Positions 1 through 7,136 of a stretch of 21,063 nt of DNA are shown in pieces. Each line of letters starts with the position of its first letter. Positions within the stretch are counted from its first letter, which is position 1. The notes below the pieces were generated by a model. It was not told where the DNA came from, did not search any database, and saw only the letters and a program-made list of their open reading frames with translations. Both the position numbers and the translations under genes were made by a program. The DNA lies in the NCBI GenBank assembly GCA_964436815.1, contig CAYTER010000040.1, positions 1 through 21,063 of the forward strand. The letters run 5' to 3'. The DNA comes from UBA993 sp964436815. GTDB taxonomy: Bacteria > Bacillota > Dethiobacteria > DTU022.

Positions 1-1278
1 CGATCTGCTTTCAACCACTTCAATTCTCTTTTTTGTCAGGGTTTTAACCTGTTGGGCTACCAGAATGATATTTTTATTATTTGGTAGAATAACTATGGCT
101 TCCTGTGGAAGTTTTTCCACCGCGGTTAAAAGATCTTCGACGTTCGGGTTCATAGTCTGACCACCGAAGATGATTTCATCTGCTCCAAGGCTTAAAAAGA
201 TTTCACGGAATCCCTCGCCAAATGAAACAGATAGCACTCCAACTTCACCGGTCTGGTGCTTGACTGTGCCCGGCAGCAGGACCGGCTTTTCCAGCGGCTT
301 ACTGGCAGAATACGCCTGATGGTGTTGATCAAGCATATTCTCGATTTTTATGTCATGCAGGGTTCCATAGTTGAGAGCTGTTTGCAGGATTAAACCGGGA
401 GACGCCGAGTGGATATGTACTTTGGCCAGGTTGTAATCTGCGGCAACGAGCAGTGAGTCGCCAAGCGTTTCAAGGCTTTCTTTTAAGCCTGCGAAACTTT
501 GGCCGGAAGCTCGTATTATAACTTCAGTACAGTAAGGGTGTTCGAGGTTAAAGATTTCGGGTCCGCTTTGGGCTACTGTCGCGGGTGGACCGTTACTGCT
601 AGTTAGCTCTTTTTTATGATGAGAAATTAATTCGTTAAATGTTTTTTTAAGGGCATAGAGGCACCCTTCAAGGAAGACCAGTAAGCCCAGCCCACCGGCA
701 TCGACGACTCCTGCTTCTTTTAAAGCCGGCAGCATATCTGTAGTTCTGGCCAGGGTTTCTTTACCGTTTGTGATCGCTGCTTCAATGCTGCTGTAAAGAT
801 CCTCACCTTTGCGGGAAGCGGCCCTGATCCCCCGGGCCATCTCACGGGCTACTGTTAAAATTGTGCCCTCAACGGGTTTGGTAACTGCTTTATAGGCATA
901 AACGACCCCGTACTGAAAAGCCTTGCTTAATTCACCGGGTGTTATATAATCTTTCTTTTGCAGGCCACGGGCAATACCACGCAAAATTTGCGAAAGGATG
1001 ACCCCGGAATTGCCCCTTGCGCCCATCAGTGCCTTATGGGCTACAATTTCGGATAGTTCGCCGATTGATTCACCTTCATAAGCCAAGGAACCTTCAAGAG
1101 CAGATTGCAGGGTCATGCTCATATTAGTGCCCGTATCTCCGTCGGGAACAGGGAAAACATTTAGCGCGTTAATCCTTTCTTTTTCCCGATCAAAGAAAAT
1201 GTTGGCGCCCAGGAGCATTTTCTTGTAGTCTGCAGCTTTTAAAATCTGATCCGGTAAAGTCTGATCCATACCAGTCAA
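1..1278 (-). CDS. fakA: Fatty acid kinase catalytic subunit FakA (DAK2/YloV family), C-terminus cut by window edge
   Basis: FakA phosphorylates fatty acids presented by FakB (DegV-family) carriers, feeding exogenous fatty acids into phospholipid synthesis in Firmicutes; it acts in the cytoplasm. I translated 426 open codons by hand from the reverse strand. The N-terminal DAK2/DhaL domain has the nucleotide and metal motif PDGDTGTNM at about residues 45-53, then MGARGNSGVILSQ. A VVDAGGLGLL stretch closes this domain. The middle and C-terminal part has the GGQTMNPN and ILPNNKN motifs typical of YloV. The family is about 550 aa, so roughly 120 residues lie beyond base 1. Start: TTG at 1278 lies 9 nt after an AGGAG (1288-1292) and just after an in-frame TAA. 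ATG at 1269 is the alternative. The ATG at 1285, closer to the same AGGAG, is out of frame. It lies 119 nt downstream of the DUF523 gene on the same strand and may be co-transcribed. Confidence 0.93.
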   Translation of the reverse strand, partial: MTGMDQTLPDQILKAADYKKMLLGANIFFDREKERINALNVFPVPDGDTGTNMSMTLQSALEGSLAYEGESIGELSEIVAHKALMGARGNSGVILSQILRGIARGLQKKDYITPGELSKAFQYGVVYAYKAVTKPVEGTILTVAREMARGIRAASRKGEDLYSSIEAAITNGKETLARTTDMLPALKEAGVVDAGGLGLLVFLEGCLYALKKTFNELISHHKKELTSSNGPPATVAQSGPEIFNLEHPYCTEVIIRASGQSFAGLKESLETLGDSLLVAADYNLAKVHIHSASPGLILQTALNYGTLHDIKIENMLDQHHQAYSASKPLEKPVLLPGTVKHQTGEVGVLSVSFGEGFREIFLSLGADEIIFGGQTMNPNVEDLLTAVEKLPQEAIVILPNNKNIILVAQQVKTLTKKRIEVVESRS

Positions 1279-1397
1279 AGTCCATTACTCCTTAGTCAGA
1301 TGGTGGCGCAGCTCATCTTAAATAAATAATAACACAACTGCACAGGTCAGGCTAATAGCCGGGAGGCACAAGCAGGAGCTATCAGGGACAGCAAACT

Positions 1398-2348
1398 CTA
1401 GACATGGTTGCGCAGCATCAGTTCTGCCGGGTGTGGTTCAAGATAGGTCTGGCCGGCGAGATAAGGAATTTTATATTTTCGGACATAATGGCTGATCAGG
1501 GTTAAGGGAACGACCAGGGGGACAATATGACGGGCATATTGTTCGATCAGCTCTATTAACTCTGCCTGTTCATCGCGATTGTTCAGTTTTTTAAAGTAAC
1601 CGATTATATGAAAAAGCACATTAACGTTTTTCTTAACCGTTGCCCTGGCTGATAGAGCTTCCATCAACAATTTGAGGTAATTACCGAGCAGTTCCTTTGT
1701 CTCGATCTCTTTGCCTGCGGCCACCATCTTGCCCATGGCTGAAAGCAGTTTCGGGCTGTGGGCCATCAACTGCAATTTATGGCGCGCATGAAAAACTATC
1801 AGTTTTTTGTAATCCGGGTCTGCTGCAGCGAACTCTTTGAAGCGATGGAAGCAGAATATTTTTTCAATAAAATTTTCACGAAGCCAGGCATCCTGAAGCC
1901 GTCCTTCCTCTTCGAGCGGTAACAGGGGGAATTTATTGGCAACAGCAGCTGCAAATAAACCGCGTCCTTTCTTTTGAGCCTGGCCTGCTTCGCCATAGAT
2001 TTTAACCCGATATAGACCTGAGCTTGGAGAATCTTTTTTAAAGATAAAACCCCTAAGATCGCTCTTTTCCAGCTCCCGGACTTTTTTTGAACAAAAGCTC
2101 TGCATTTGGTCAGTCAAGTCGATCGAGGTTCTGGTTGTCACCAGGCGCGGCTCTTCAGGGGCGCCGGCGAGATGCATGGTTTCACGGGGCACCGGCAGGC
2201 CGCATTCAACTTCGGGGCAAACAGGGATAAAACTAAAATACTGCCCTAAAACATCGGTTATATAACGGTCGTGCTTATGTCCGCCATCGTAGCGGACAGG
2301 GTTGCCGAGCAGACATGAACTAACCCCAATTTTTATTTTTCCGTTCAT
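1398..2348 (-). CDS. DUF523-DUF1722 (YbgA-type) two-domain protein, thiouracil-desulfurase-like
   Basis: The N-terminal half (about residues 5-150) is a DUF523 domain, with SSCLLG at 10-15, RYDGG at 19-23 and CPEVECGLPVPRE at 44-56. These cysteines match those that hold a [4Fe-4S] cluster in TudS, a DUF523 enzyme reported to desulfurise 2-thiouracil. The C-terminal half (about 160-316) is a DUF1722/YbgA domain of unknown role. DUF523-DUF1722 fusions are a common architecture, and 316 aa is the usual length. The start is supported by GGAGG 7 nt upstream of the ATG. Whether this protein removes sulfur from thio-nucleobases, or handles another thiolated substrate, cannot be read from sequence. 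No Cys motif is broken. It is divergent from the DUF2207 gene and in tandem with fakA. Confidence 0.9.
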   Translation of the reverse strand: MNGKIKIGVSSCLLGNPVRYDGGHKHDRYITDVLGQYFSFIPVCPEVECGLPVPRETMHLAGAPEEPRLVTTRTSIDLTDQMQSFCSKKVRELEKSDLRGFIFKKDSPSSGLYRVKIYGEAGQAQKKGRGLFAAAVANKFPLLPLEEEGRLQDAWLRENFIEKIFCFHRFKEFAAADPDYKKLIVFHARHKLQLMAHSPKLLSAMGKMVAAGKEIETKELLGNYLKLLMEALSARATVKKNVNVLFHIIGYFKKLNNRDEQAELIELIEQYARHIVPLVVPLTLISHYVRKYKIPYLAGQTYLEPHPAELMLRNHV

Positions 2349-2382
2349 AAAATAACCTCCATGCCGGATAAATTCGACTGAT

Positions 2383-2411
2383 GCCCCCTATTTCCTTTAC
2401 AAGGGCGGGGC
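2383..2411. repeat. Imperfect inverted repeat between divergent genes
   Basis: GCCCC at 2383-2387 pairs with GGGGC at 2407-2411, and inside it CCTT at 2394-2397 pairs with AAGG at 2401-2404 around a 3-nt loop. The two stems are joined by an asymmetric internal loop. It sits between the divergently transcribed DUF523 and DUF2207 genes, upstream of the plus-strand promoter, so it could be an operator or simply a chance structure. There is no T-run after it, so a terminator is unlikely. Confidence 0.3.
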
Positions 2412-2456
2412 AATCAGTCCGGGTTATAGATTATGAGGGGCAAATTTCATTATTTT

Positions 2457-2465
2457 TGCTATAAT
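2457..2465 (+). promoter_or_regulatory. Extended -10 promoter for the DUF2207 gene
   Basis: The sequence TGCTATAAT is a consensus extended -10 element (TGnTATAAT) with a perfect TATAAT at 2460-2465. No good -35 hexamer is visible 17 bp upstream, as expected for an extended -10 promoter. Transcription should begin near 2472. The element overlaps the TTG at 2465 that a longest-ORF rule would choose as start, which argues that the true start lies downstream. Confidence 0.65.
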
Positions 2466-2521
2466 TGCGTTATGAAGCAGGTAAATCATGGATCAGATTA
2501 ACCGTTAAGGGGGCAGCAATC

Positions 2522-4429
2522 TTGATTGGCAACCAGAAAAAAACTCATTTCCGGAGAATTATAGTCCTGTTTGCTTCTCTATTCCTGGTGGTATTAATCG
2601 CCGGTTCTGTACAGGCAAGATCTCTGGAAATATTTCAGGTTGATATTGCTGCTGAGATTTTGGCAAACGGAGACCTGAAAGTTATTGAACATCGCACGAT
2701 CAATTTTAACGGGCAGTTCAGGGGCGCAGATCAGAAAATATATTTTAATCAGCTTGATACTTTCAGCGAGATTATCATACGTGAAGGTGATTATTATTAT
2801 ACCCTGGTGGATCAATTTCCTACAACCGAGCCGGGGACCTATGCAATCCAGGTGTACGGGGAAGATTATTTTACTGTTGACTGGAGTTTTCTCGCCATAG
2901 ATGAGCAGCGTACCTTTACGCTAGAATACATTGCCCGTAATGCCATCGTGGTTCATGATGATGTGGCAGAGCTCTACTATAAATTTGTCGGAGATGAATG
3001 GGATTTTCCGGCAGGTAGCGTCAGGGTGGCCCTCACTCTTCCACCAGGTGCGGTTGATGGTGAAGTTTTGGCGTGGGCGCACGGGCCGGCTCACGGAGAG
3101 CTCAGGATTGAGAGTCCCCAAAAAATTATCTGGTATATAGCGCCTCTGCCCGCGAGGACTTTTTTGGAAGGTCGGGTAACTTTTCCCCGCTCCCTTGTTC
3201 CCGGCTCATCCCGGTTCAGTGGAAAAGAGGCGCTAAGCTCAATCACCAGCGAGGAAAAGCGTTGGGCGACGCAAACTAATATCAGCCGGGCAGCGAGAAA
3301 TTTTCAACCCCTTTATTCGCTGCTGCTATTCGTACCGGTAGGCCTGGGACTTTTTGGCATGTGGCGCAAAGCGGCTAACAAGGGTCAAGCTTATAAAGGC
3401 GATTATTACCGGGAACTCCCCGGGGATTACCCACCTGAGGTAGCCGGTTATCTCTGGCAAAAACAACTGGTAAAAAATGAATTTCTTTCTGCCGGAATAC
3501 TAGATCTGGCCCGCCGCAGGCATCTGCAGATCGAACCTGCTCAGGGCAAATCCAAGAGCGAGGATTTTATTCTGACTGAACAGCTGAGTGATAATGTTAA
3601 AAACTCGATCGATCAGATAGTACTTGACTTTCTATTTGGGCCGGTGTTTAAAGAGTTTAACCCGGAAGCCGATGAAGAAAAAGTACCTGGCAGCAAAAAA
3701 ACTGTCTCTTTCAGTCAGATTCAGGGATTTGCCAGAAAGAAGCCAAAAGATTTTAATAAATTCCATGTCGAATGGAAAAACACGGTAACCAGGTTGGGAA
3801 AGACCCAGAAATTTTTTGCCGAGAAGTCAGCGGTTAGCTTTGGCTGTCTTCCTTCGCTCCTGATGATTGCCGGCGGTGTTGCTGTTATGGTTTGGGCTAA
3901 TCTATTTCTCTTCGGGGCAGCGCTAATCATCGCTGCACTTTTACTCTTTTTCGCTTCGCCTAATCTATTTTATACGCCATATGGTGCTGATCAACTGGCA
4001 AAATGGAATGCTTTCAAGCGTTTTCTGCTGCACTTTTCCAAAATGGATCGGTCAACGGTACCCTCACTGGTTGTTTGGGAGCATTATCTGGTCTATGCGG
4101 TTATTCTTGGTGTAGCCAGGCAGGTTATTGATCAGTTAGCGTTAGTCTTTCCGCGCTTCGAGCAGGATCCCACTTTTAGCCAGACCAGTTGGTCAACCAT
4201 GAACGCTGCTCAGACTGCCATGGTTATTAACAATATGAACAGGATGACAAACTCCCTTAACAACACGGTAAACAGCGCTTCAAAGACTGCTGCAAGCGCT
4301 ATTGCTGCTGCTGCATCTACTTCCAGTGCCCGTTCATCGGGGGGCTTTTCATCCGGCAGCGGTTTTGGCGGTGGTTTTTCTGGTGGCGGCGGAGGAGGCG
4401 GCGGAGGCGGTGGCGGTAGCTTCAGGTAA
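2522..4429 (+). CDS. DUF2207 family membrane protein with glycine-rich C-terminal tail
   Basis: Read from TTG 2522 this is a 635-aa protein. Residues about 12-32 form a signal peptide or first membrane segment. An extracytoplasmic DUF2207 beta-rich domain follows (about 33-225), then one membrane segment (about 263-281), a soluble region with a DYPPEVAGYL motif, a membrane hairpin (about 441-478), and WEHYLVYAVILGVA, which is characteristic of the family. The last 30 residues are Ser/Gly-rich and end in an unbroken run of 12 glycines before SFR. The family function is not established; related proteins are surface-exposed and often end in such tails. I prefer TTG 2522 because AAGGGGG (2507-2513) precedes it by 8 nt, and because the in-frame TTG at 2465 lies inside the -10 box. 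It is the first gene of the surface block; the lipoprotein gene begins 88 nt later. Confidence 0.85.
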   Translation: MIGNQKKTHFRRIIVLFASLFLVVLIAGSVQARSLEIFQVDIAAEILANGDLKVIEHRTINFNGQFRGADQKIYFNQLDTFSEIIIREGDYYYTLVDQFPTTEPGTYAIQVYGEDYFTVDWSFLAIDEQRTFTLEYIARNAIVVHDDVAELYYKFVGDEWDFPAGSVRVALTLPPGAVDGEVLAWAHGPAHGELRIESPQKIIWYIAPLPARTFLEGRVTFPRSLVPGSSRFSGKEALSSITSEEKRWATQTNISRAARNFQPLYSLLLFVPVGLGLFGMWRKAANKGQAYKGDYYRELPGDYPPEVAGYLWQKQLVKNEFLSAGILDLARRRHLQIEPAQGKSKSEDFILTEQLSDNVKNSIDQIVLDFLFGPVFKEFNPEADEEKVPGSKKTVSFSQIQGFARKKPKDFNKFHVEWKNTVTRLGKTQKFFAEKSAVSFGCLPSLLMIAGGVAVMVWANLFLFGAALIIAALLLFFASPNLFYTPYGADQLAKWNAFKRFLLHFSKMDRSTVPSLVVWEHYLVYAVILGVARQVIDQLALVFPRFEQDPTFSQTSWSTMNAAQTAMVINNMNRMTNSLNNTVNSASKTAASAIAAAASTSSARSSGGFSSGSGFGGGFSGGGGGGGGGGGGSFR

Positions 4430-4449
4430 TATTTATGGAGACTGAAAAT

Positions 4450-4506
4450 GGTTGAAGGGAACCTTTAAAGTGTAAACACGGTCTTCACTTTAGCAGGTTG
4501 AAGGGA
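4450..4506 (+). repeat. Short direct repeat flanking a small hairpin upstream of the lipoprotein gene
   Basis: GGTTGAAGGGA occurs at 4450-4460 and again at 4496-4506. Between the copies TAAAGTG (4466-4472) can pair with CACTTTA (4486-4492) around a 13-nt loop. The second copy supplies the ribosome-binding site of the lipoprotein gene. The first copy could be a decoy ribosome site or a relic of a small duplication. No U-run follows the hairpin, so I do not call it a terminator. Confidence 0.4.
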
Positions 4507-4517
4507 GAGTGTCCGCA

Positions 4518-5468
4518 TTGAATCAGAACAAGATTATTAAGATAGCGTTAGTTAGTGTCTGTTTAATCCTCATTATTGTTATTTCGGGTTGTCAGCCTGA
4601 TCGTTTGGAAGTCGGTCTGGATGAAGAAGAGATCATCGAAGCCGAAGGTATTCTGGTTGGACAGATCGACAATCATTCAGTTGAAATTGAGATCGGCGGT
4701 CTGCCGATGGTCTTCAGGATCAATGAAGGGCTGCAGCTATCCGGAATTAATGACGGGGATAAGGTTAATATAACCTATAGTATGCCAGTTGAAATTCAAG
4801 GGGACGAGCCCCTGGATAGCCGCCCCGTATTGCTCTCCATCGCTGCAATTGAATTATCCGGGGAAATAAGGGAAGCAGAGGGCATTTACAGGGGGCAGAT
4901 TGACAGCCACTCGGTGGAAATTGAGATTAACGGCCGGGCAGAAGCCTTTGCGCTGTCAGAAGGGCTTAGGGTCGATGATATTGAAAGCGGCTTACAAGTT
5001 AGCATAACCTACCGTAAGGATGGAGAGCGTCAACTGTTGCTTTCGATTGATACTATTACCGGGCCAATTGGCGGTGGAATTGAGCCGTTGACCGGTGAAG
5101 GAACGCTGACTGGTTTGATCGATGCCCAATCAGTGGAGATAAAAATTAACCGGGCTTTTGCCCTGGGACAGGGAGTCAGTGTTGAAGGTATTGAAGATGG
5201 ATCTCTGGTTGTTTTCACCTTTGAAGAAAGCGGGCCCCGGCCTGTGATTGAATCGATCCGGGCGGTTGAACAACCGGTGGAAGGGGAAGTAATGCATGGC
5301 ACATTGGTTGGTTTGATCGACAGCCAGTCGATTGAAATTGAATATTTTCAGGCTTTTGCCCTTGGCAGCGGAGTTTCGCTTGAAGGAATTGAAGATGGAT
5401 CAGAAATAGTTTTTACTTACCGGTCAGGTGATCACCGGCCGGTTTTAATCTCAGTCAGGGCAAAATAA
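4518..5468 (+). CDS. Lipoprotein made of four tandem repeats, function unknown
   Basis: The N-terminus has a few Lys/Asn residues, a hydrophobic stretch and the lipobox ISGC, with the lipidated Cys at residue 25 from the TTG start. The mature part holds four copies of a beta-rich unit. The unit opens with G-x-[LY]-x-G-x-[IL]-D-x-x-S-[VI]-E-I, continues with F-x-[LI]-x-x-G-[LV], and ends with a Thr-Phe/Tyr strand and a strand near [LV]-x-S-[IV]. Copies 3 and 4 are both 58 aa. By hand count they share 35 of 58 positions. Copies 1 and 2 are longer by an insert after the EI strand. I do not recognise an enzymatic family; a small barrel or adhesion-type repeat is possible. Start: GTG 4509 is only 1 nt from the AAGGGAG site, whereas TTG 4518 lies 10 nt after it, so TTG is preferred. 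A strong terminator follows. Lipidation would need Lgt, which is encoded at 11579. Confidence 0.8.
   Translation: MNQNKIIKIALVSVCLILIIVISGCQPDRLEVGLDEEEIIEAEGILVGQIDNHSVEIEIGGLPMVFRINEGLQLSGINDGDKVNITYSMPVEIQGDEPLDSRPVLLSIAAIELSGEIREAEGIYRGQIDSHSVEIEINGRAEAFALSEGLRVDDIESGLQVSITYRKDGERQLLLSIDTITGPIGGGIEPLTGEGTLTGLIDAQSVEIKINRAFALGQGVSVEGIEDGSLVVFTFEESGPRPVIESIRAVEQPVEGEVMHGTLVGLIDSQSIEIEYFQAFALGSGVSLEGIEDGSEIVFTYRSGDHRPVLISVRAK
4641..5465 (+). repeat. Four tandem protein-level repeats within the lipoprotein
   Basis: The repeat units fall at about 4641-4844, 4875-5057, 5094-5267 and 5292-5465. The last two are also close at DNA level around the GIEDGS segment, where GAAGATGGATC is exact in both copies. 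They look like the youngest duplication. Confidence 0.8.
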
Positions 5469-5491
5469 GGCAGTTCTAAAGATATCTTTGA

Positions 5492-5530
5492 GCCACCGGG
5501 AATAATTTTATTCTGACCGGTGGCTTTTAT
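5492..5530 (+). terminator. Rho-independent terminator after the lipoprotein gene
   Basis: GCCACCGG at 5492-5499 pairs perfectly with CCGGTGGC at 5517-5524, and TTTT follows directly at 5525-5528. It lies 24 nt past the lipoprotein stop codon and separates that unit from the beta-helix genes. Confidence 0.85.
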
Positions 5531-5632
5531 CTGCCTGAGAATCTCTGCCTTAATTTCCCTTGTTTTGAGATAGTGGAACATGATAAGATAATTGAGCGGA
5601 TTTTTGACCATTAGATGATAATGACTGGAAAA

Positions 5633-5641
5633 TGATATAAT
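5633..5641 (+). promoter_or_regulatory. Extended -10 promoter for the beta-helix gene pair
   Basis: TGATATAAT is a perfect extended -10 element, with TATAAT at 5636-5641. No -35 box with proper spacing is obvious; a TTGACC at 5604-5609 is too far away (26 bp). Transcription would start near 5648, followed by the ribosome site AGAGGGG at 5664-5670, 7 nt before the ATG of the zinc-ribbon beta-helix gene. Confidence 0.7.
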
Positions 5642-5677
5642 AGGCAAAGTATTATTGCACTTGAGAGGGGTTTTAAG

Positions 5678-7075
5678 ATGATCGACTGCAAAAATTGCGG
5701 TATGAACTATGATCCGAATGAATATGATTTATGTCCATATTGCGGAGAGGGACGGGAAGACAAACCGGTTACTGCGGAAAAACCGGAAAAGCAGAGTGAG
5801 CCCGAAAAACAGCAAAAGGTTAAGCATAAACCCGTGTCCGCTGAGAAAGCTCTCAGTAAATCGCTTGAACCTTCAGCAGATAATAAATCAACCGGCAAGA
5901 AAGCTGGCGGTAGTCTGAAATATGTCTTAATCGGACTGGCCGTTCTGGCGCTGATTGCAGTGGCTTTTTTCGCTTTTTCAGCTTTTGGCGGCTCCGGCGC
6001 CACGGTGCCTGACAAGTATGCAACCATACAGGAAGCGATTGACGCAGCCCAGGATGGTGACGAAATCAGCGTCCAGGCAGGAATTTACCGGGAAAATATT
6101 GATTTCAGGGGTAAAAATATTATTCTTCGCAGCCTTGACCCGGATGATCCTGCCGTTGTATCAACAACAATTATCGATGGGGATGGCCGCGGTCCGGTAG
6201 TGTCATTCCGCAGCGGCGAGGGCGACGGTGCAGTTTTGAGCGGTTTTACAATTACCCGGGGCGGAGGCATTCTAATCTCCGGCGGCAGCTCTCCGCTGAT
6301 TGAAAAATGCTCAATTGAAGACAACACTGCCGAATTTGGCGCCGGTTTGTTCATTGTTGATTCAAATCCTGTTATCAGGGATAATATGATTCTTGCCAAC
6401 TCGGCTTATATCGGTGGCGGACTGTTTATTGAAAAATCCTCTCCGGTCATCGAGGGGAACACCATAGCCGGAAATTCTGCTGAAATGGGCGCCGGTCTGG
6501 CTATTTTTTCAGATTCCGAGCCCATTCTGAACGATAATACGGTTGAGGAAAATATCGCGGCCCGTCTCGGAGGGGGATTATTCGTCACCCTTAATTCTGC
6601 GCCGGTAATAACCAATAATATGATTGCCGGCAACTTCGCCGCCTTTAACGGTGGCGGACTTTTTATTGAAGAGTCGGAGCCGGTAATTGAAAGCAATACA
6701 ATTATCGGCAACCAGGCTGAAAACGGCGGAGGGATGATCATCGTCTTTATCCTGAATCCGAATTTACGGATTTCCGGTAATTCATTCAGCGATAACCTTG
6801 CTTTCCGGGCCGGAGGAGGCCTTTACCTGGTAGGTTCATCGCCCACATTTGAAAATAACAGCTTCACCGAAAACTCCTCGGAATTTCTGGGAGGGGCTAT
6901 GGCGATTTACGATTCGGCTCCGATTTTGCGTAGAAACACATTTGAAAATAACACTGCTGATAATGCGGGCGGTGGAGGAGCACTTTGGGTTTCATCAGAT
7001 TCAACTCTTGAAATCAGTGATCCTGACGATAATGTTTATGCGGGGAACAGCCCGGATAATATCTACAGGGATTAA
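5678..7075 (+). CDS. Zinc-ribbon, membrane-anchored right-handed beta-helix protein
   Basis: This 465-aa protein has three parts. Residues 1-25 form a zinc ribbon with Cys4, Cys7, Cys19 and Cys22 (CxNCG...CPYCG). A charged Lys/Glu/Pro-rich linker follows (about 26-78), then one membrane segment (about 80-103). From about 109 to the end runs a parallel beta-helix of the pectin-lyase/NosD type. It opens with VPDKYATIQEAIDAAQDGD and is made of imperfect repeats of about 22-24 residues around GGGLFI...SxPVIxxNxIxxNxA. The expected topology is an intracellular ribbon with the beta-helix outside. Many such beta-helices bind or cleave polysaccharides, but I see no clear catalytic triad here, so a structural or adhesive role is equally possible. 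The next gene encodes a paralogous beta-helix 61 nt downstream with no terminator between them, so the pair is probably one operon. Confidence 0.83.
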   Translation: MIDCKNCGMNYDPNEYDLCPYCGEGREDKPVTAEKPEKQSEPEKQQKVKHKPVSAEKALSKSLEPSADNKSTGKKAGGSLKYVLIGLAVLALIAVAFFAFSAFGGSGATVPDKYATIQEAIDAAQDGDEISVQAGIYRENIDFRGKNIILRSLDPDDPAVVSTTIIDGDGRGPVVSFRSGEGDGAVLSGFTITRGGGILISGGSSPLIEKCSIEDNTAEFGAGLFIVDSNPVIRDNMILANSAYIGGGLFIEKSSPVIEGNTIAGNSAEMGAGLAIFSDSEPILNDNTVEENIAARLGGGLFVTLNSAPVITNNMIAGNFAAFNGGGLFIEESEPVIESNTIIGNQAENGGGMIIVFILNPNLRISGNSFSDNLAFRAGGGLYLVGSSPTFENNSFTENSSEFLGGAMAIYDSAPILRRNTFENNTADNAGGGGALWVSSDSTLEISDPDDNVYAGNSPDNIYRD

Positions 7076-7136
7076 TACTTGAACGGTAAGCCTTGTATTA
7101 TATGTTGATTGGCGTTTATTGAAAGGAGCAGAAACT

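Noticed and set aside
1269..1285. ATG at 1285 as start of fakA
   Set aside because: It is close to the ribosome site but out of frame with the FakA reading frame; TTG 1278 or ATG 1269 are in frame.
4381..4426. GC-rich tandem repeat as a DNA element at the end of the DUF2207 gene
   Set aside because: The repeat is explained by glycine codons of the C-terminal poly-Gly tail, which is common in this family.
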